A stretch of DNA of 64,000 nucleotides from Myxococcales bacterium (lineage in GTDB: Bacteria; Myxococcota_A; Polyangia; Haliangiales; Haliangiaceae): positions 202,098 to 266,097 of the forward strand of contig JADJJK010000005.1 in NCBI GenBank assembly GCA_016706545.1, given 5' to 3'. The first letter of the stretch is position 1, and every line of letters begins with the position of its first letter. The notes under the pieces are model-generated. The model saw only the letters and a list, made by a program, of their open reading frames with translations, was not told where the DNA came from and did no database searches. A program made the translations under genes and the position numbers. Of the stretch, positions 17,932 through 25,815 are shown piece after piece.

Positions 17932-19730
17932 GGTCTGCGCCGCGTGGTGGAGGTCGATGCGGGGGGCGCGAACGGGTTGGTCCATTCGCGATCGACCGCT
18001 TCTTTCTGGGGCGCCGCACCGCCGCCGCGCTTGCGCAGTTGGACGGTGCGCTCGGCGGGCCTGTCTCCCGGCATGGACACCAGCGCGCTGTGATAGCCAC
18101 GCAGGGTCAGCTTGTAGGACAGCGCCCCCTCGGCCGGGCGGACGTGATCGACGAACGGCGTGGTGCCCACCGCCTCGTCATGGATCCACACGGTCGCGCC
18201 GCGGGGCGTGGAGCTTATCCGCAACGTGATCTCGGGGTGCTCCGCTGCCGGTGGGGTGCTGTCCGTGGGCGGCGCCGGTGGCGGGCTGGACACGGCCAGC
18301 GTGACCGCGGCGGGCGGGGGCGCGCTCGGCGCTGGCTCGGTGGCGGGCTGCGGCGCGGGCGTCGGGGCAGCGGGGCTCGGCGGCGCCCCATCTGTCGCCT
18401 CATCTGTCGCCCCCAGCAGCCTGGGCAGCAGCAAGGCGCCGATGGTGGCGAGGCCGCCGCCGGCCAGCGCGAGCCAGCGGCGCCGACTCGTGCGCGGTAC
18501 GCCGCCGGAGACGGGCTGGGCCTTGAGGTTGACCTGCGAGGCGGTGAAGCTCAGCGTGGTCTGCACGGTGTCGCCGGAGCGCTGCGGCCTGCCCGAGACC
18601 GTGACCGCGGACGGGCGCACGGGCGGCCGAGCTTCGCTTCCGGGGGCCACGGGCGGCCGAGCTTCGCTTCCGACGTGTACGGGCGGCCGAGCTTCGCCGC
18701 CGGGGCGCAGCTCCGAGGTTGGAGGCGCGGTGTCCACCGGGGTGCGCAGCGCGCCGGCCTGCGTCTCCGCGAAGGCCTGGGTGTCGCCGCTGCTCACGTC
18801 GCGCTCGGCGCCGTGGCCGGATCCGCCCTGGGACTCCTCCGCGACGAGCTCGATGACGTCTTGCACCGAGCTCTTGCGCAGCGGCATCAAGCCGAGCGCA
18901 TCGATGTCCTCGATGACCTGGCTCGCGCTGCCTGGCCGATCGTTGGGATCTTTGCACAACAGGCCCATCACCATCCGCTCCACCGGCGCCGGGATGCTCG
19001 CATCAAGCGTCCGCAGCGGCTCCGGCGCGCAGTGCAGGTGCTGCGCCATCACGTCGATCTCGCTGTCGGCGACGAACGGCGGACGCTTGCACAGCATCTT
19101 GTAGAGCAGGCAGCCCAGCGAGTACAGATCGGCGCGGGCGTCGATCTTGCCGGCGCCGCGGCACTGCTCCGGCGACATGTACGAAGGCGTGCCGAGGATC
19201 GTCCCCGAGTGGGTCTGCGAGCTGGCCGCCAGGTCTGGCGCCAGCTTGGCGATGCCGAAGTCCAGGAGCTTGATGCGCTCGCCGCCATCGATCTCCGGAT
19301 CGCGCACGATGAAGACGTTGTCGGGCTTCAGATCGCGGTGGATGATCTGATGGCTGTGCGCCGCCTCCAGCGCGCCAGCGATCTGGCGCGCCAGCAGCAT
19401 GGCCAGCGCTGGCGCCATGCGCCCGACTCGCCGCATGCGCGCGGCCAGGCTCTCGCCCTGGAGCAGCTCCATGATGATGTACACGGAGCCGTCGGCCATG
19501 GAGCCAAAGTCGTAGATCTCGACGATGCTCGGGTGCTTGATGGTGCTGGCGGCGCGCGCTTCATTGATGAAGCGGGTGACCGCCGCGCTGTCGCGCGACA
19601 TCTCCGGCCGCAGCACCTTCACCGCCGCGGTCTTCTCCAGCATCGCGTGTTTGGCGAGGTACACCGCGCCCATCCCACCCATGCCAATTTCCGAGACGAT
19701 CCGGTAGTTCCCGGCGCTGGTACCTATCAT
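17928..19730 (-). CDS. Hanks-type Ser/Thr kinase, transmembrane, with PEGA domain
   Basis: A membrane protein kinase of about 600 aa. The N-terminal kinase domain (residues 9-275) has a GMGGMGAVY loop, AVKVL with Lys38, HRDLKPDNV, DFGIAK and SYMSPEQ. After a Pro-rich linker with three 10-residue repeats (EARPPV, 30-bp period at about 18621-18706) comes a single transmembrane segment (LALAGGGLATIGALLLPRLL). The extracytoplasmic part is Ala/Pro-rich and ends in a PEGA domain (RISSTPRGATVWI...GTTPF...RGYHS). All catalytic residues are present. GGGAGG five bases before ATG 19730 decides the start. The following TPR gene is coupled by ATGA. The ligand and substrates are unknown. Confidence 0.93.
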   Translation of the reverse strand: MIGTSAGNYRIVSEIGMGGMGAVYLAKHAMLEKTAAVKVLRPEMSRDSAAVTRFINEARAASTIKHPSIVEIYDFGSMADGSVYIIMELLQGESLAARMRRVGRMAPALAMLLARQIAGALEAAHSHQIIHRDLKPDNVFIVRDPEIDGGERIKLLDFGIAKLAPDLAASSQTHSGTILGTPSYMSPEQCRGAGKIDARADLYSLGCLLYKMLCKRPPFVADSEIDVMAQHLHCAPEPLRTLDASIPAPVERMVMGLLCKDPNDRPGSASQVIEDIDALGLMPLRKSSVQDVIELVAEESQGGSGHGAERDVSSGDTQAFAETQAGALRTPVDTAPPTSELRPGGEARPPVHVGSEARPPVAPGSEARPPVRPSAVTVSGRPQRSGDTVQTTLSFTASQVNLKAQPVSGGVPRTSRRRWLALAGGGLATIGALLLPRLLGATDEATDGAPPSPAAPTPAPQPATEPAPSAPPPAAVTLAVSSPPPAPPTDSTPPAAEHPEITLRISSTPRGATVWIHDEAVGTTPFVDHVRPAEGALSYKLTLRGYHSALVSMPGDRPAERTVQLRKRGGGAAPQKEAVDREWTNPFAPPASTSTTRRRP

Positions 19731-20101
19731 CACGCCTCCCGATGCGGCGCGCATGATAAGCAGGGCCAGCGCGGTCCGTCTAGCGATGTTCAGCCGTTCC
19801 TGACGCACGCTGCGCAACAAGATCTTCGCTGCCCGATCTCATGAAAGCGTGAGGTGCGCTTCGGTTGCAAATGAACACCATTGATTTCTCATCATGTATT
19901 TTCACGAAGTAGTGGTGTCAGCGCTCGCTGCGCAACCCGCACGCCTCGAGTTGGTCAGACCGACGACCCGCGCCGAAGATCGAGCGCGCATACGGTTGGG
20001 CCCGGATCCGATGGAGGTGGCTGTACGAGCGCACAGCCACCTTGTGGGCCAGCGCAGATCTCAGTTGGTGACTGGCTTGGTTAGCAGCGTGGTGTCGACA
20101 T
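19731..20101. other. Intergenic stretch, presumed kinase promoter region
   Basis: No convincing gene. Only short frames of about 70 codons with no family resemblance are present. The stretch at 19855-19915 is distinctly richer in A/T than its surroundings, as expected for the promoter of the minus-strand kinase gene, but I cannot point to a confident -35/-10 pair. Confidence 0.5.
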
Positions 20102-20143
20102 GACGCTTCTAGAAGAAGCGTCGAAGCGTCGACACGACGCTTC
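20102..20143. terminator. Two abutting perfect hairpins at the 3' end of the outer-membrane-like gene
   Basis: GACGCTTCT-AGA-AGAAGCGTC (20102-20122) is directly followed by GAAGCGTCG-ACA-CGACGCTTC (20123-20143). Each has 9-bp arms and a 3-base loop, and the arms of the two hairpins can also pair with each other. The second runs into the stop codon of the minus-strand gene. No T-run follows, so this may be a factor-dependent or bidirectional terminator, or an mRNA-stabilising structure. Confidence 0.5.
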
Positions 20144-20709
20144 TAGAAGAAGCCCCAGCGCATCGTTCCGCGCAGGCCCAGGGTGAACACGGTGGTGTCT
20201 CCGGCAAATGAAGCCAGCCGCCCCTCGATGCCCCAGGATCTCTCGCGGCTCGACAGCACATCCAGGCCGCCGCCGAGCACGACGACCCAGTCGAGGCCAC
20301 CCTCGACGGATGCGCCGGCGGTGGCCACCGCGCCAAGGCCGGCGAAGCCATAGGGGACGTACTTGACGACCTCGAAGCGATAGACGACGCCTACATCCGT
20401 GAGGGCCGCGTAGGTCCAGTCCGGGCCGTGAAAGAGGCCGCCAGCGAGCTCGCCGCGGAGCGAGACCTCGCGCGAGACGCTGCGCTCGTAGCTGAGCTGC
20501 AGGTGCGCGCCCACGTCCGGCGTGAGCGTGGGCGGCGTCTTCATGGGCATCGGCGGCTCGCCGAGCGTGCTGTAGGTCGCCCAGCCGACGCCCACAGACA
20601 GCGCTTCCTCCGCGGCGGCGCTGCTCCCTGCTGCCGCCAGCGCCGCGCAGGTTAGCGCCGCGCGCTGGCAGCGCAGCGGGAGCAAGGGCGGGTGTCGGGG
20701 GCGCAGCAC
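20143..20709 (-). CDS. Outer-membrane-like beta-rich protein
   Basis: About 188 aa. A probable signal peptide (QRAALTCAALAAAGSSAAA) is followed by alternating beta strands and an ending TLGLRGTMRWGFF. The terminal aromatic residue is the mark of outer-membrane beta barrels. No specific family is recognised. No ATG gives a good signal peptide; the GTG at 20709 is the best candidate, but the start is uncertain (the longer frame reaches 20856). The gene is divergent from the YfgM-like gene. It may be a small porin-like or adhesin-type barrel of 8 strands (inference from length). Confidence 0.6.
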   Translation of the reverse strand: MLRPRHPPLLPLRCQRAALTCAALAAAGSSAAAEEALSVGVGWATYSTLGEPPMPMKTPPTLTPDVGAHLQLSYERSVSREVSLRGELAGGLFHGPDWTYAALTDVGVVYRFEVVKYVPYGFAGLGAVATAGASVEGGLDWVVVLGGGLDVLSSRERSWGIEGRLASFAGDTTVFTLGLRGTMRWGFF

Positions 20710-20968
20710 GGGAATCTCGCTAGCTTGCCGCAGCCGTCCACTACCGGGGAAGCGCCGCGCCCAGGGATCGCCGCGCCATGGGAACGTGGTGGCCAGGCGC
20801 CAAGTGCCAGATCTCGGGCAACCAAACCGAGCGGGGGCTCGTCCAAGTCGCTGCAATCTGGGCGGTCGAGGCCAGAGAGAAATGACCTAAGAGCTTGAAT
20901 TGACTGCGCTGGCGATCGAGTGCTACATCCTGCCGACCGACGAGACGACCGACGAGACGAGGATTTCC

Positions 20969-21724
20969 GTGGCCCAACCAGAGACCAACACGTCCGACTC
21001 CCCTACTGCCCCCCGCCCTGACGACATCAAGCCGGTTCAGATCGGCGGTGAGTCGTTTGCGGATCGCATCATGCCGCACATGAAGAAGATCACGATCACC
21101 CTCGGGGTGGTCGCGGTCATCGTCACCGTGGTGTTCGTCATCCGCGGCTTTGGCGAGCGCGGGCGCGCCAAGGAGACGGCGAAGCTCGGCGAGGTAGCCG
21201 CGGTGGCGGCGCGCCAGGTCCGCGGGACCGCCGAGGAGCCGCAGAAGGGCATCCCGTCGTTCGCCAACAACAAGGAGCGCGCGGCGGCGGTGCTGGACGC
21301 GATCGCCAAGCATCCGTCGGAGCTGACCCCGGATGCGTACCGCGCCGCCATGGCCTACGAGGCCGAGCAATACGACACCGCGATCACCGCGTACCGCGCT
21401 GCCGCCGGCAAGGCCGGACTCGACGGAGTGCTGGCGCGAGAGGGCCTGACCGTGGCGCTCGAGGCCAAGGCCAACGCGGAGAAGGATCCGGGCGCCAAGC
21501 AGAAGGGCCTGGAAGAGGCGCTGACCGCGGCGCGCGCGATCCAGCCGGATGCCAACGGCGCCCGCCGAGTCTACGGGCTCTACCACGAGGCGCGCCTGCT
21601 CCTCATCCTGGGCAAGACCGCCGAGGCCAAGCCGCTGCTCGAGAAGGTTCGCACCATGGGCGAAGGCACCGAGCTGGAGTCGCTGGTCGAAGCGCGTCTG
21701 GCCGCACTCGAGACAGGCGTCTGA
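20969..21724 (+). CDS. YfgM-like membrane-anchored TPR protein
   Basis: About 251 aa: a short cytoplasmic N-terminus, one transmembrane helix (ITITLGVVAVIVTVVFVI, about residues 40-58) and a periplasmic helical region with TPR-like helices (AYEAEQYDTAITAYRAA, and ARLLLILGKTAEAKPLLEKV). This matches the YfgM group, which in E. coli is encoded just before bamB and links the Sec translocon to periplasmic chaperones. Here too the next gene is BamB-like, 18 bp downstream. The GTG at 20969 has GAGG eight bases upstream; a TTG at 20900 would add 23 residues from a short repeat. The assignment rests mostly on topology and neighbourhood. Confidence 0.7.
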   Translation: MAQPETNTSDSPTAPRPDDIKPVQIGGESFADRIMPHMKKITITLGVVAVIVTVVFVIRGFGERGRAKETAKLGEVAAVAARQVRGTAEEPQKGIPSFANNKERAAAVLDAIAKHPSELTPDAYRAAMAYEAEQYDTAITAYRAAAGKAGLDGVLAREGLTVALEAKANAEKDPGAKQKGLEEALTAARAIQPDANGARRVYGLYHEARLLLILGKTAEAKPLLEKVRTMGEGTELESLVEARLAALETGV

Positions 21725-21742
21725 CAAGACGACGGCCGGCCG

Positions 21743-23056
21743 ATGGCCAGAACGAAGCTCGCAACGATGAACGCCCCGATGAATGCGATGGACGCGATGA
21801 ATGCAACGAACACGCCGCATGAAGCGGGGGGCGCCGGCCTCGCACCTGCTCCTGGGGGGCGCTCGCTCCGCTGGCAGCGCGTGGCGGCCTCGCTGATCTC
21901 TCTCATCTCGCTCGCCTCGCTGACCTCGCTGATCTCGCTGGCCGGGTGCATGCGGCTGCCCACCGAGCGCGCGGATCCAGCGTCGGCATTTCCCCGTGAG
22001 CCGCTAGGCGAAGACCGGCTGTCGCTGCGCTGGAAGCGCACGCTCATCGATCGTCGCGAAGACGTGGCGCCGCAGGAGTTTGCCACGCCGGTCATGTGGT
22101 CCGACACGGTCTACTCTGGCTCCTCCTCGGGGGACCTGGTGGCGCTGCGGGCCTCCACCGGCGAGCTGCGCTGGCGCAAGAAGGTGGGCGCGGTCAACAG
22201 CAAGCCGGCCATCGACGGCGGCCTCATGTACCTCGGCACCGAGGACGGCACGCTGCTTTGCCTGGACGCTCAGACCGGCGAAGAGAAGTGGCGCTATCAG
22301 AGCCGCGGTCCCATCGCGCAGGTGCCCCTGGTGTCGGGATCGCTGGTGGTGGTGGCCAACGAGGCCGATCAGGTGGTGGCGCTCGACGCCCTGACCGGGG
22401 CGTTCAAGTGGCAGTACAAGGCGGATAGCCCCGAGGAGAACACGCTGCGTGGTCACGCTGGGGTCGCCGGCGACAGCGAGCTGTTCTTCACCGGGTTCGC
22501 CAACGGCAGCATCGTCGCGCTGCGCCGGGACACGGGCTCGGTGGCGTGGCTGCAGTCGCTCAAGGCGGAGTCGAGCGCGTTCTTCGACGTGGACGCCACC
22601 CCGGTGCTGCTCGACGAGACGCTGTACGTGACCTCTTCTTCCGGCGGCGTGTATGCGCTGGACAAGACCTCCGGGCTCGTGCGCTGGCGGACCCGACTCT
22701 GGGACTCCTCGCTGCCCAACTCCACCGGCAACGTGGGCGGACTCACCAGCGATGGCACGTTGCTGTACGTGGCGGTCGCCGACCTGGGGATTCACGCGAT
22801 GGATCTGCGCGGCAACATCGTCTGGCGCGTGGGGGCCAACAAGGGCGGGGAGCCGGCGACCCCGGTGGTGAGCGGGGACCTGCTCCTCTATGCGCTGGCC
22901 AAGGATGGCCTCTACCTGGCGCGGCGGCGCAGCGGCGACGTGGTGGAGTACTGGGATCCAGGGGATGGCGTCTCTGCGAGCCCCGCGGTGACCGCCGACG
23001 GGCGGATGTTCGTGGTGTCAAACCGCGGCATCCTGTACGCCTTCGATCTGGATTGA
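21743..23056 (+). CDS. bamB: BamB-like PQQ-repeat beta-propeller lipoprotein
   Basis: A lipoprotein of about 437 aa with a signal peptide ending LISLAGC. The mature protein is made of eight or so PQQ-type blades of the form DGGLMYLGTEDGTLLCLDAQTGEEKW and DGRMFVVSNRGILYAFD, here cut into TEDGTLLCLDAQTGEEKW and NRGILYAFD. This is the fold of BamB, the outer-membrane lipoprotein that helps BamA assemble beta barrels. The neighbouring YfgM-like gene supports that role. The signal peptide itself (SLISLISLASLTSLISLAG) is built from a tandem DNA repeat, an unusual origin for a signal sequence. ATG 21743 is taken; ATG 21767 is also possible. Other PQQ-propeller lipoproteins cannot be excluded. Confidence 0.75.
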   Translation: MARTKLATMNAPMNAMDAMNATNTPHEAGGAGLAPAPGGRSLRWQRVAASLISLISLASLTSLISLAGCMRLPTERADPASAFPREPLGEDRLSLRWKRTLIDRREDVAPQEFATPVMWSDTVYSGSSSGDLVALRASTGELRWRKKVGAVNSKPAIDGGLMYLGTEDGTLLCLDAQTGEEKWRYQSRGPIAQVPLVSGSLVVVANEADQVVALDALTGAFKWQYKADSPEENTLRGHAGVAGDSELFFTGFANGSIVALRRDTGSVAWLQSLKAESSAFFDVDATPVLLDETLYVTSSSGGVYALDKTSGLVRWRTRLWDSSLPNSTGNVGGLTSDGTLLYVAVADLGIHAMDLRGNIVWRVGANKGGEPATPVVSGDLLLYALAKDGLYLARRRSGDVVEYWDPGDGVSASPAVTADGRMFVVSNRGILYAFDLD

Positions 23057-23075
23057 AGCCGGCGCGGGCCGACGG

Positions 23076-23133
23076 AGGTCCAGTCGGCCCAGGGCCAGTC
23101 GGCTCAGGTCCAGTCGGCCCAGGGCCAGTCGGC
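23076..23133. repeat. Two exact copies of a 28-bp repeat, 30-bp period, before nrdR
   Basis: AGGTCCAGTCGGCCCAGGGC (first 20 bases) begins at 23076 and again at 23106, each copy continuing identically for 28 bases. It lies between the BamB-like gene and nrdR, 125 bp before the NrdR start. It looks like slippage DNA rather than NrdR boxes. Confidence 0.7.
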
Positions 23134-23257
23134 GCGCCGGTCGGACCCGACGAGGTCGGTTGGTGTGGTCACGACCGCGCGCCTCCAGGATAGTTCTGGG
23201 ATTTCCGCTGGCGTCGCGTGGCGGTGTTGGGCGATTCAAGCTACAACCCTGCCGCAC

Positions 23258-23770
23258 GTGCGTTGCCCGTTCTGCGCTGCTCTGGACGACAAGGTCATCG
23301 ACACGCGGGTGTCCAAGGACGGTCGCGAGATCCGACGACGACGCGAGTGCGACGCCTGCAATCGCCGCTACACCACCTACGAACGCATCGAAGAGTCGAT
23401 GCCGATGGTGGTGAAGGTGGACGGTCGGCGCGAGCCTTTTGACCGCAACAAGGTGGAGCGAGGCCTGCACTTCGCGTTCGCCAAGCGCCCGGTGGCGCAG
23501 GCGGAGATCAAGTCGCTCGCCGAGGAGATCGAACGCGAGGTCAGCGAGATGGGGGTGCCGGAGATCGCGTCGCGCGACATCGGCGCGCGGGTGCTGCCCA
23601 AGCTGCGGGCGCTGGATCAGGTGGCCTACGTTCGCTTCGCATCCATCTATCGCGACTTCCGCGATCTCGACGGCTTCGCCAAGGAGCTGGACGCGCTCAA
23701 GGGGGCCGAGGGCGAGGGCGCCGCCGAGGGCGACAGGGCAGCGGGCGAGCAACCGCCGAGCAAGGCCTGA
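23258..23770 (+). CDS. nrdR: Transcriptional repressor NrdR
   Basis: ATP/dATP-responsive zinc repressor of ribonucleotide reductase genes. The zinc ribbon is CPFC (residues 3-6) with the second pair in CDACNRRYTTYER. The ATP-cone domain follows (VVKVDGRREPFDRNKVERGL) and the protein ends with an Ala/Gly/Glu tail. NrdR proteins begin M-R-C-P-F-C, and here the matching codon is GTG at 23258; the earlier in-frame start at 23165 would add unrelated residues. About 170 aa. ribD starts 2 bp after its stop, the common nrdR-ribD-ribE order. Confidence 0.95.
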   Translation: MRCPFCAALDDKVIDTRVSKDGREIRRRRECDACNRRYTTYERIEESMPMVVKVDGRREPFDRNKVERGLHFAFAKRPVAQAEIKSLAEEIEREVSEMGVPEIASRDIGARVLPKLRALDQVAYVRFASIYRDFRDLDGFAKELDALKGAEGEGAAEGDRAAGEQPPSKA

Positions 23771-23772
23771 CG

Positions 23773-25056
23773 GTGGCGCGGGGGGCCGCAGCGAAGGCCT
23801 CTCCGCGGGCGCGAGCTCGCAGGACGACGGGCACGACGCCGACGAAGTCCACGAAGTCCACAGAGTCCGCGGAGTCCACGGAGTCCGCGGAGTCCACGAA
23901 GTCTCGCGACGAACGCTGGATGCGGCGCTGTCTGGAGCTGGCCGACGCCGCGCCCGGGCGCATCGCCCCCAACCCGCGCGTGGGCTGCGTCATCGTCGAT
24001 GCTCGTGGACGGCTCCTGGCCGAGGGGCTGCATCGCGGGCCCGGCACCGCCCACGCCGAGGTCGACGCGCTGCGCGCGCTGGGCGGCGAGGCGCGGGGCG
24101 CCACGCTGTACGTCAACCTCGAGCCCTGCGCGCACCACGGGCGCACGCCGCCGTGCGCGCCCGTGGTGGCTGCCTCTGGCGTGGCGCGGGTCGTCATCGG
24201 TGTCCTCGATCCGGTGCCTGGTCACGGCGGCGGCGCGCGCCTCTTGCGCCGCGCCGGCGTCGCGGTGAAAACCGGCGTGCTGGCCGCAGAGGTGCGCCGC
24301 CACAACCGCATCTTCTTCACCTGGGCCGAGCAAGGGCGCCCCTACGTCGTGCTCAAGGCGGCGATGACGCTCGACGGCAAGATCGCCACCGCCAGCGGGC
24401 AGTCGCGCTGGATCAGCGGCGAGCCAGCGCGCGCCCTGGCACATACCTGGCGCGCGCAGCTAGAGGCCATCGCGGTGGGGCGCGGCACCGTGCTGGCCGA
24501 TGATCCGCGGCTGACCGTGAGGCTGCCGCCGGAGCGCGACGGCGCGGCGGGCCCTGCGCGAGGGACCACGGACCCGGTGCGGGTGATCCTCGACAGCCAC
24601 GGCACAAGCCCGCCGGGAGCCAAGGTGTTCGACACGCCGGGCGCGCTGGTGGCGTGCCGGCGTGACGTCGCGCCGCGCCGGGTCGCCGCGCTGCGCGCGC
24701 GGGGGGCAGAGCCGATCTTCTTGCCGCTGCAAGGCGGGCGGGCCGGCGGGGCGGGGCGGGTCTCGGTCAAGGCGCTGCTGCGCGCGCTGGCCAAGCGCGG
24801 CCTCACCTCCTTGCTGGTGGAGGGCGGCGCGGAGCTCCACGCCGCGTTTCTGGCGGCCGGGGTGGTGGACGAGCTCCGGCTGTTCGTGGCGCCCCTGGTG
24901 CTGGGCGGTCAGGGCACCAGCGCGGGCCCAAGCTGGGTCGGCGGGATCGGGGTCAGCGCGCTGGCGCGCGCGCCGCGGTTCGTGCTGTCGGCGCCGCCGC
25001 AGCAGGTGGGCGACGACGTGCTGCTGGTGCTGCGACCGGCCGCGGCGATATGGTAG
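23773..25056 (+). CDS. ribD: RibD: bifunctional pyrimidine deaminase/reductase
   Basis: Catalyses the second and third steps of riboflavin synthesis: deamination, then NADPH-dependent reduction of the ribosyl pyrimidine. The deaminase domain (about residues 48-190) has the zinc motifs HAEVDAL and EPCAHHGRTPPCAP. The reductase domain shows RPYVVLKAAMTLDGKIA, SGQSRWISG, and later LLVEGGAELHAAFL. The GTG at 23773 is 2 bp past nrdR. The first 45 residues are an additional low-complexity segment (KSTKSTESAESTESAESTKS) from a 9-bp tandem repeat (23841-23906) not found in typical RibD. GVLDPVPGHGGGAR replaces the usual D-P-N-P-x-V-x-G-G-G loop with a slight variation. ribE follows at once. Confidence 0.95.
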   Translation: MARGAAAKASPRARARRTTGTTPTKSTKSTESAESTESAESTKSRDERWMRRCLELADAAPGRIAPNPRVGCVIVDARGRLLAEGLHRGPGTAHAEVDALRALGGEARGATLYVNLEPCAHHGRTPPCAPVVAASGVARVVIGVLDPVPGHGGGARLLRRAGVAVKTGVLAAEVRRHNRIFFTWAEQGRPYVVLKAAMTLDGKIATASGQSRWISGEPARALAHTWRAQLEAIAVGRGTVLADDPRLTVRLPPERDGAAGPARGTTDPVRVILDSHGTSPPGAKVFDTPGALVACRRDVAPRRVAALRARGAEPIFLPLQGGRAGGAGRVSVKALLRALAKRGLTSLLVEGGAELHAAFLAAGVVDELRLFVAPLVLGGQGTSAGPSWVGGIGVSALARAPRFVLSAPPQQVGDDVLLVLRPAAAIW

Positions 25057-25064
25057 GAGGAGCC

Positions 25065-25661
25065 ATGTTCACAGGTCTGGTGGAAGACATCGGCACCGTG
25101 GTCGCGCTGGACCGCCGCAGCGACGCTGTGGTGGTGGAGCTGACGCCGGCCCAGATCCCGCTGGCCGAGCTGTCGCTGGGCGAGTCGGTGTGTCATGACG
25201 GCGCTTGTCTCACCGTCACCGCGATTACCGATCGTGGCTATACGGTGCTCGCCGGCGCAGAAACCTTGGCGCGCACCACCCTGGGCCAGTGGCAGGTGGG
25301 GACCCGGGTCAACCTCGAGCGCTCCCTGCGCCTGGGCGATCGCCTGGGGGGGCACTGGGTGACCGGTCATATCGACGGCACCGCGCGCCTGGTGGACCGG
25401 CAAGATCACGGCGCCAACCTGGTCTTGCGCTACGCCCCGCCGCCTGGCTTCTTGCGGTACGTGGTGGTCAAAGGCTCCGTCGCGGTGGCTGGCGTGAGCC
25501 TCACCGTGAACGCCGTCGACGACGAGGCCTTCTCGGTGGCCATCATCCCGCACACCGCCATGTTCACCACGCTCGGAGCAGTGGCCCTCGGCGGCCTGGT
25601 CAACTTCGAGGTGGATCTGCTGGCCAAGCATGTAGAAAAGCTGCTCCAGGGCCGGAGCTAA
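25065..25661 (+). CDS. ribE: Riboflavin synthase alpha chain
   Basis: Converts two molecules of 6,7-dimethyl-8-ribityllumazine to riboflavin and a pyrimidinedione. The N-terminus MFTGLVEDIGTV is diagnostic. The two lumazine-binding barrels each carry the family pattern (GESVCHDGACLTVT and GSVAVAGVSLTVNAV; also GHWVTGHIDGTA). At 198 aa it is of normal length. A strong Shine-Dalgarno (GGAGGAG) precedes ATG 25065, 8 bp after the ribD stop. Its position after nrdR and ribD shows an operon. No FMN riboswitch was recognised upstream of the operon. Confidence 0.96.
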   Translation: MFTGLVEDIGTVVALDRRSDAVVVELTPAQIPLAELSLGESVCHDGACLTVTAITDRGYTVLAGAETLARTTLGQWQVGTRVNLERSLRLGDRLGGHWVTGHIDGTARLVDRQDHGANLVLRYAPPPGFLRYVVVKGSVAVAGVSLTVNAVDDEAFSVAIIPHTAMFTTLGAVALGGLVNFEVDLLAKHVEKLLQGRS

Positions 25662-25815
25662 GCCCAGGGCGCCTCACGGCCAGGTGCCGGGCTCGCGGCC
25701 TGCGAGGCCCGGCCCGGTGAGGCTGGCGGCCTGGCGGCCCCGAGCACAAGGGTGTTTCAACGCCCCGCTAGGATGGCCCATGGCTCTGCCTGCCATGTTA
25801 TGGTCGGGGCCCCCG

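Noticed and set aside
23076..23133. Repeats before nrdR as NrdR boxes
   Set aside because: They are identical G/C-rich 28-mers with 30-bp period, unlike the A/T-rich palindromic NrdR box, and are far more likely slippage repeats.
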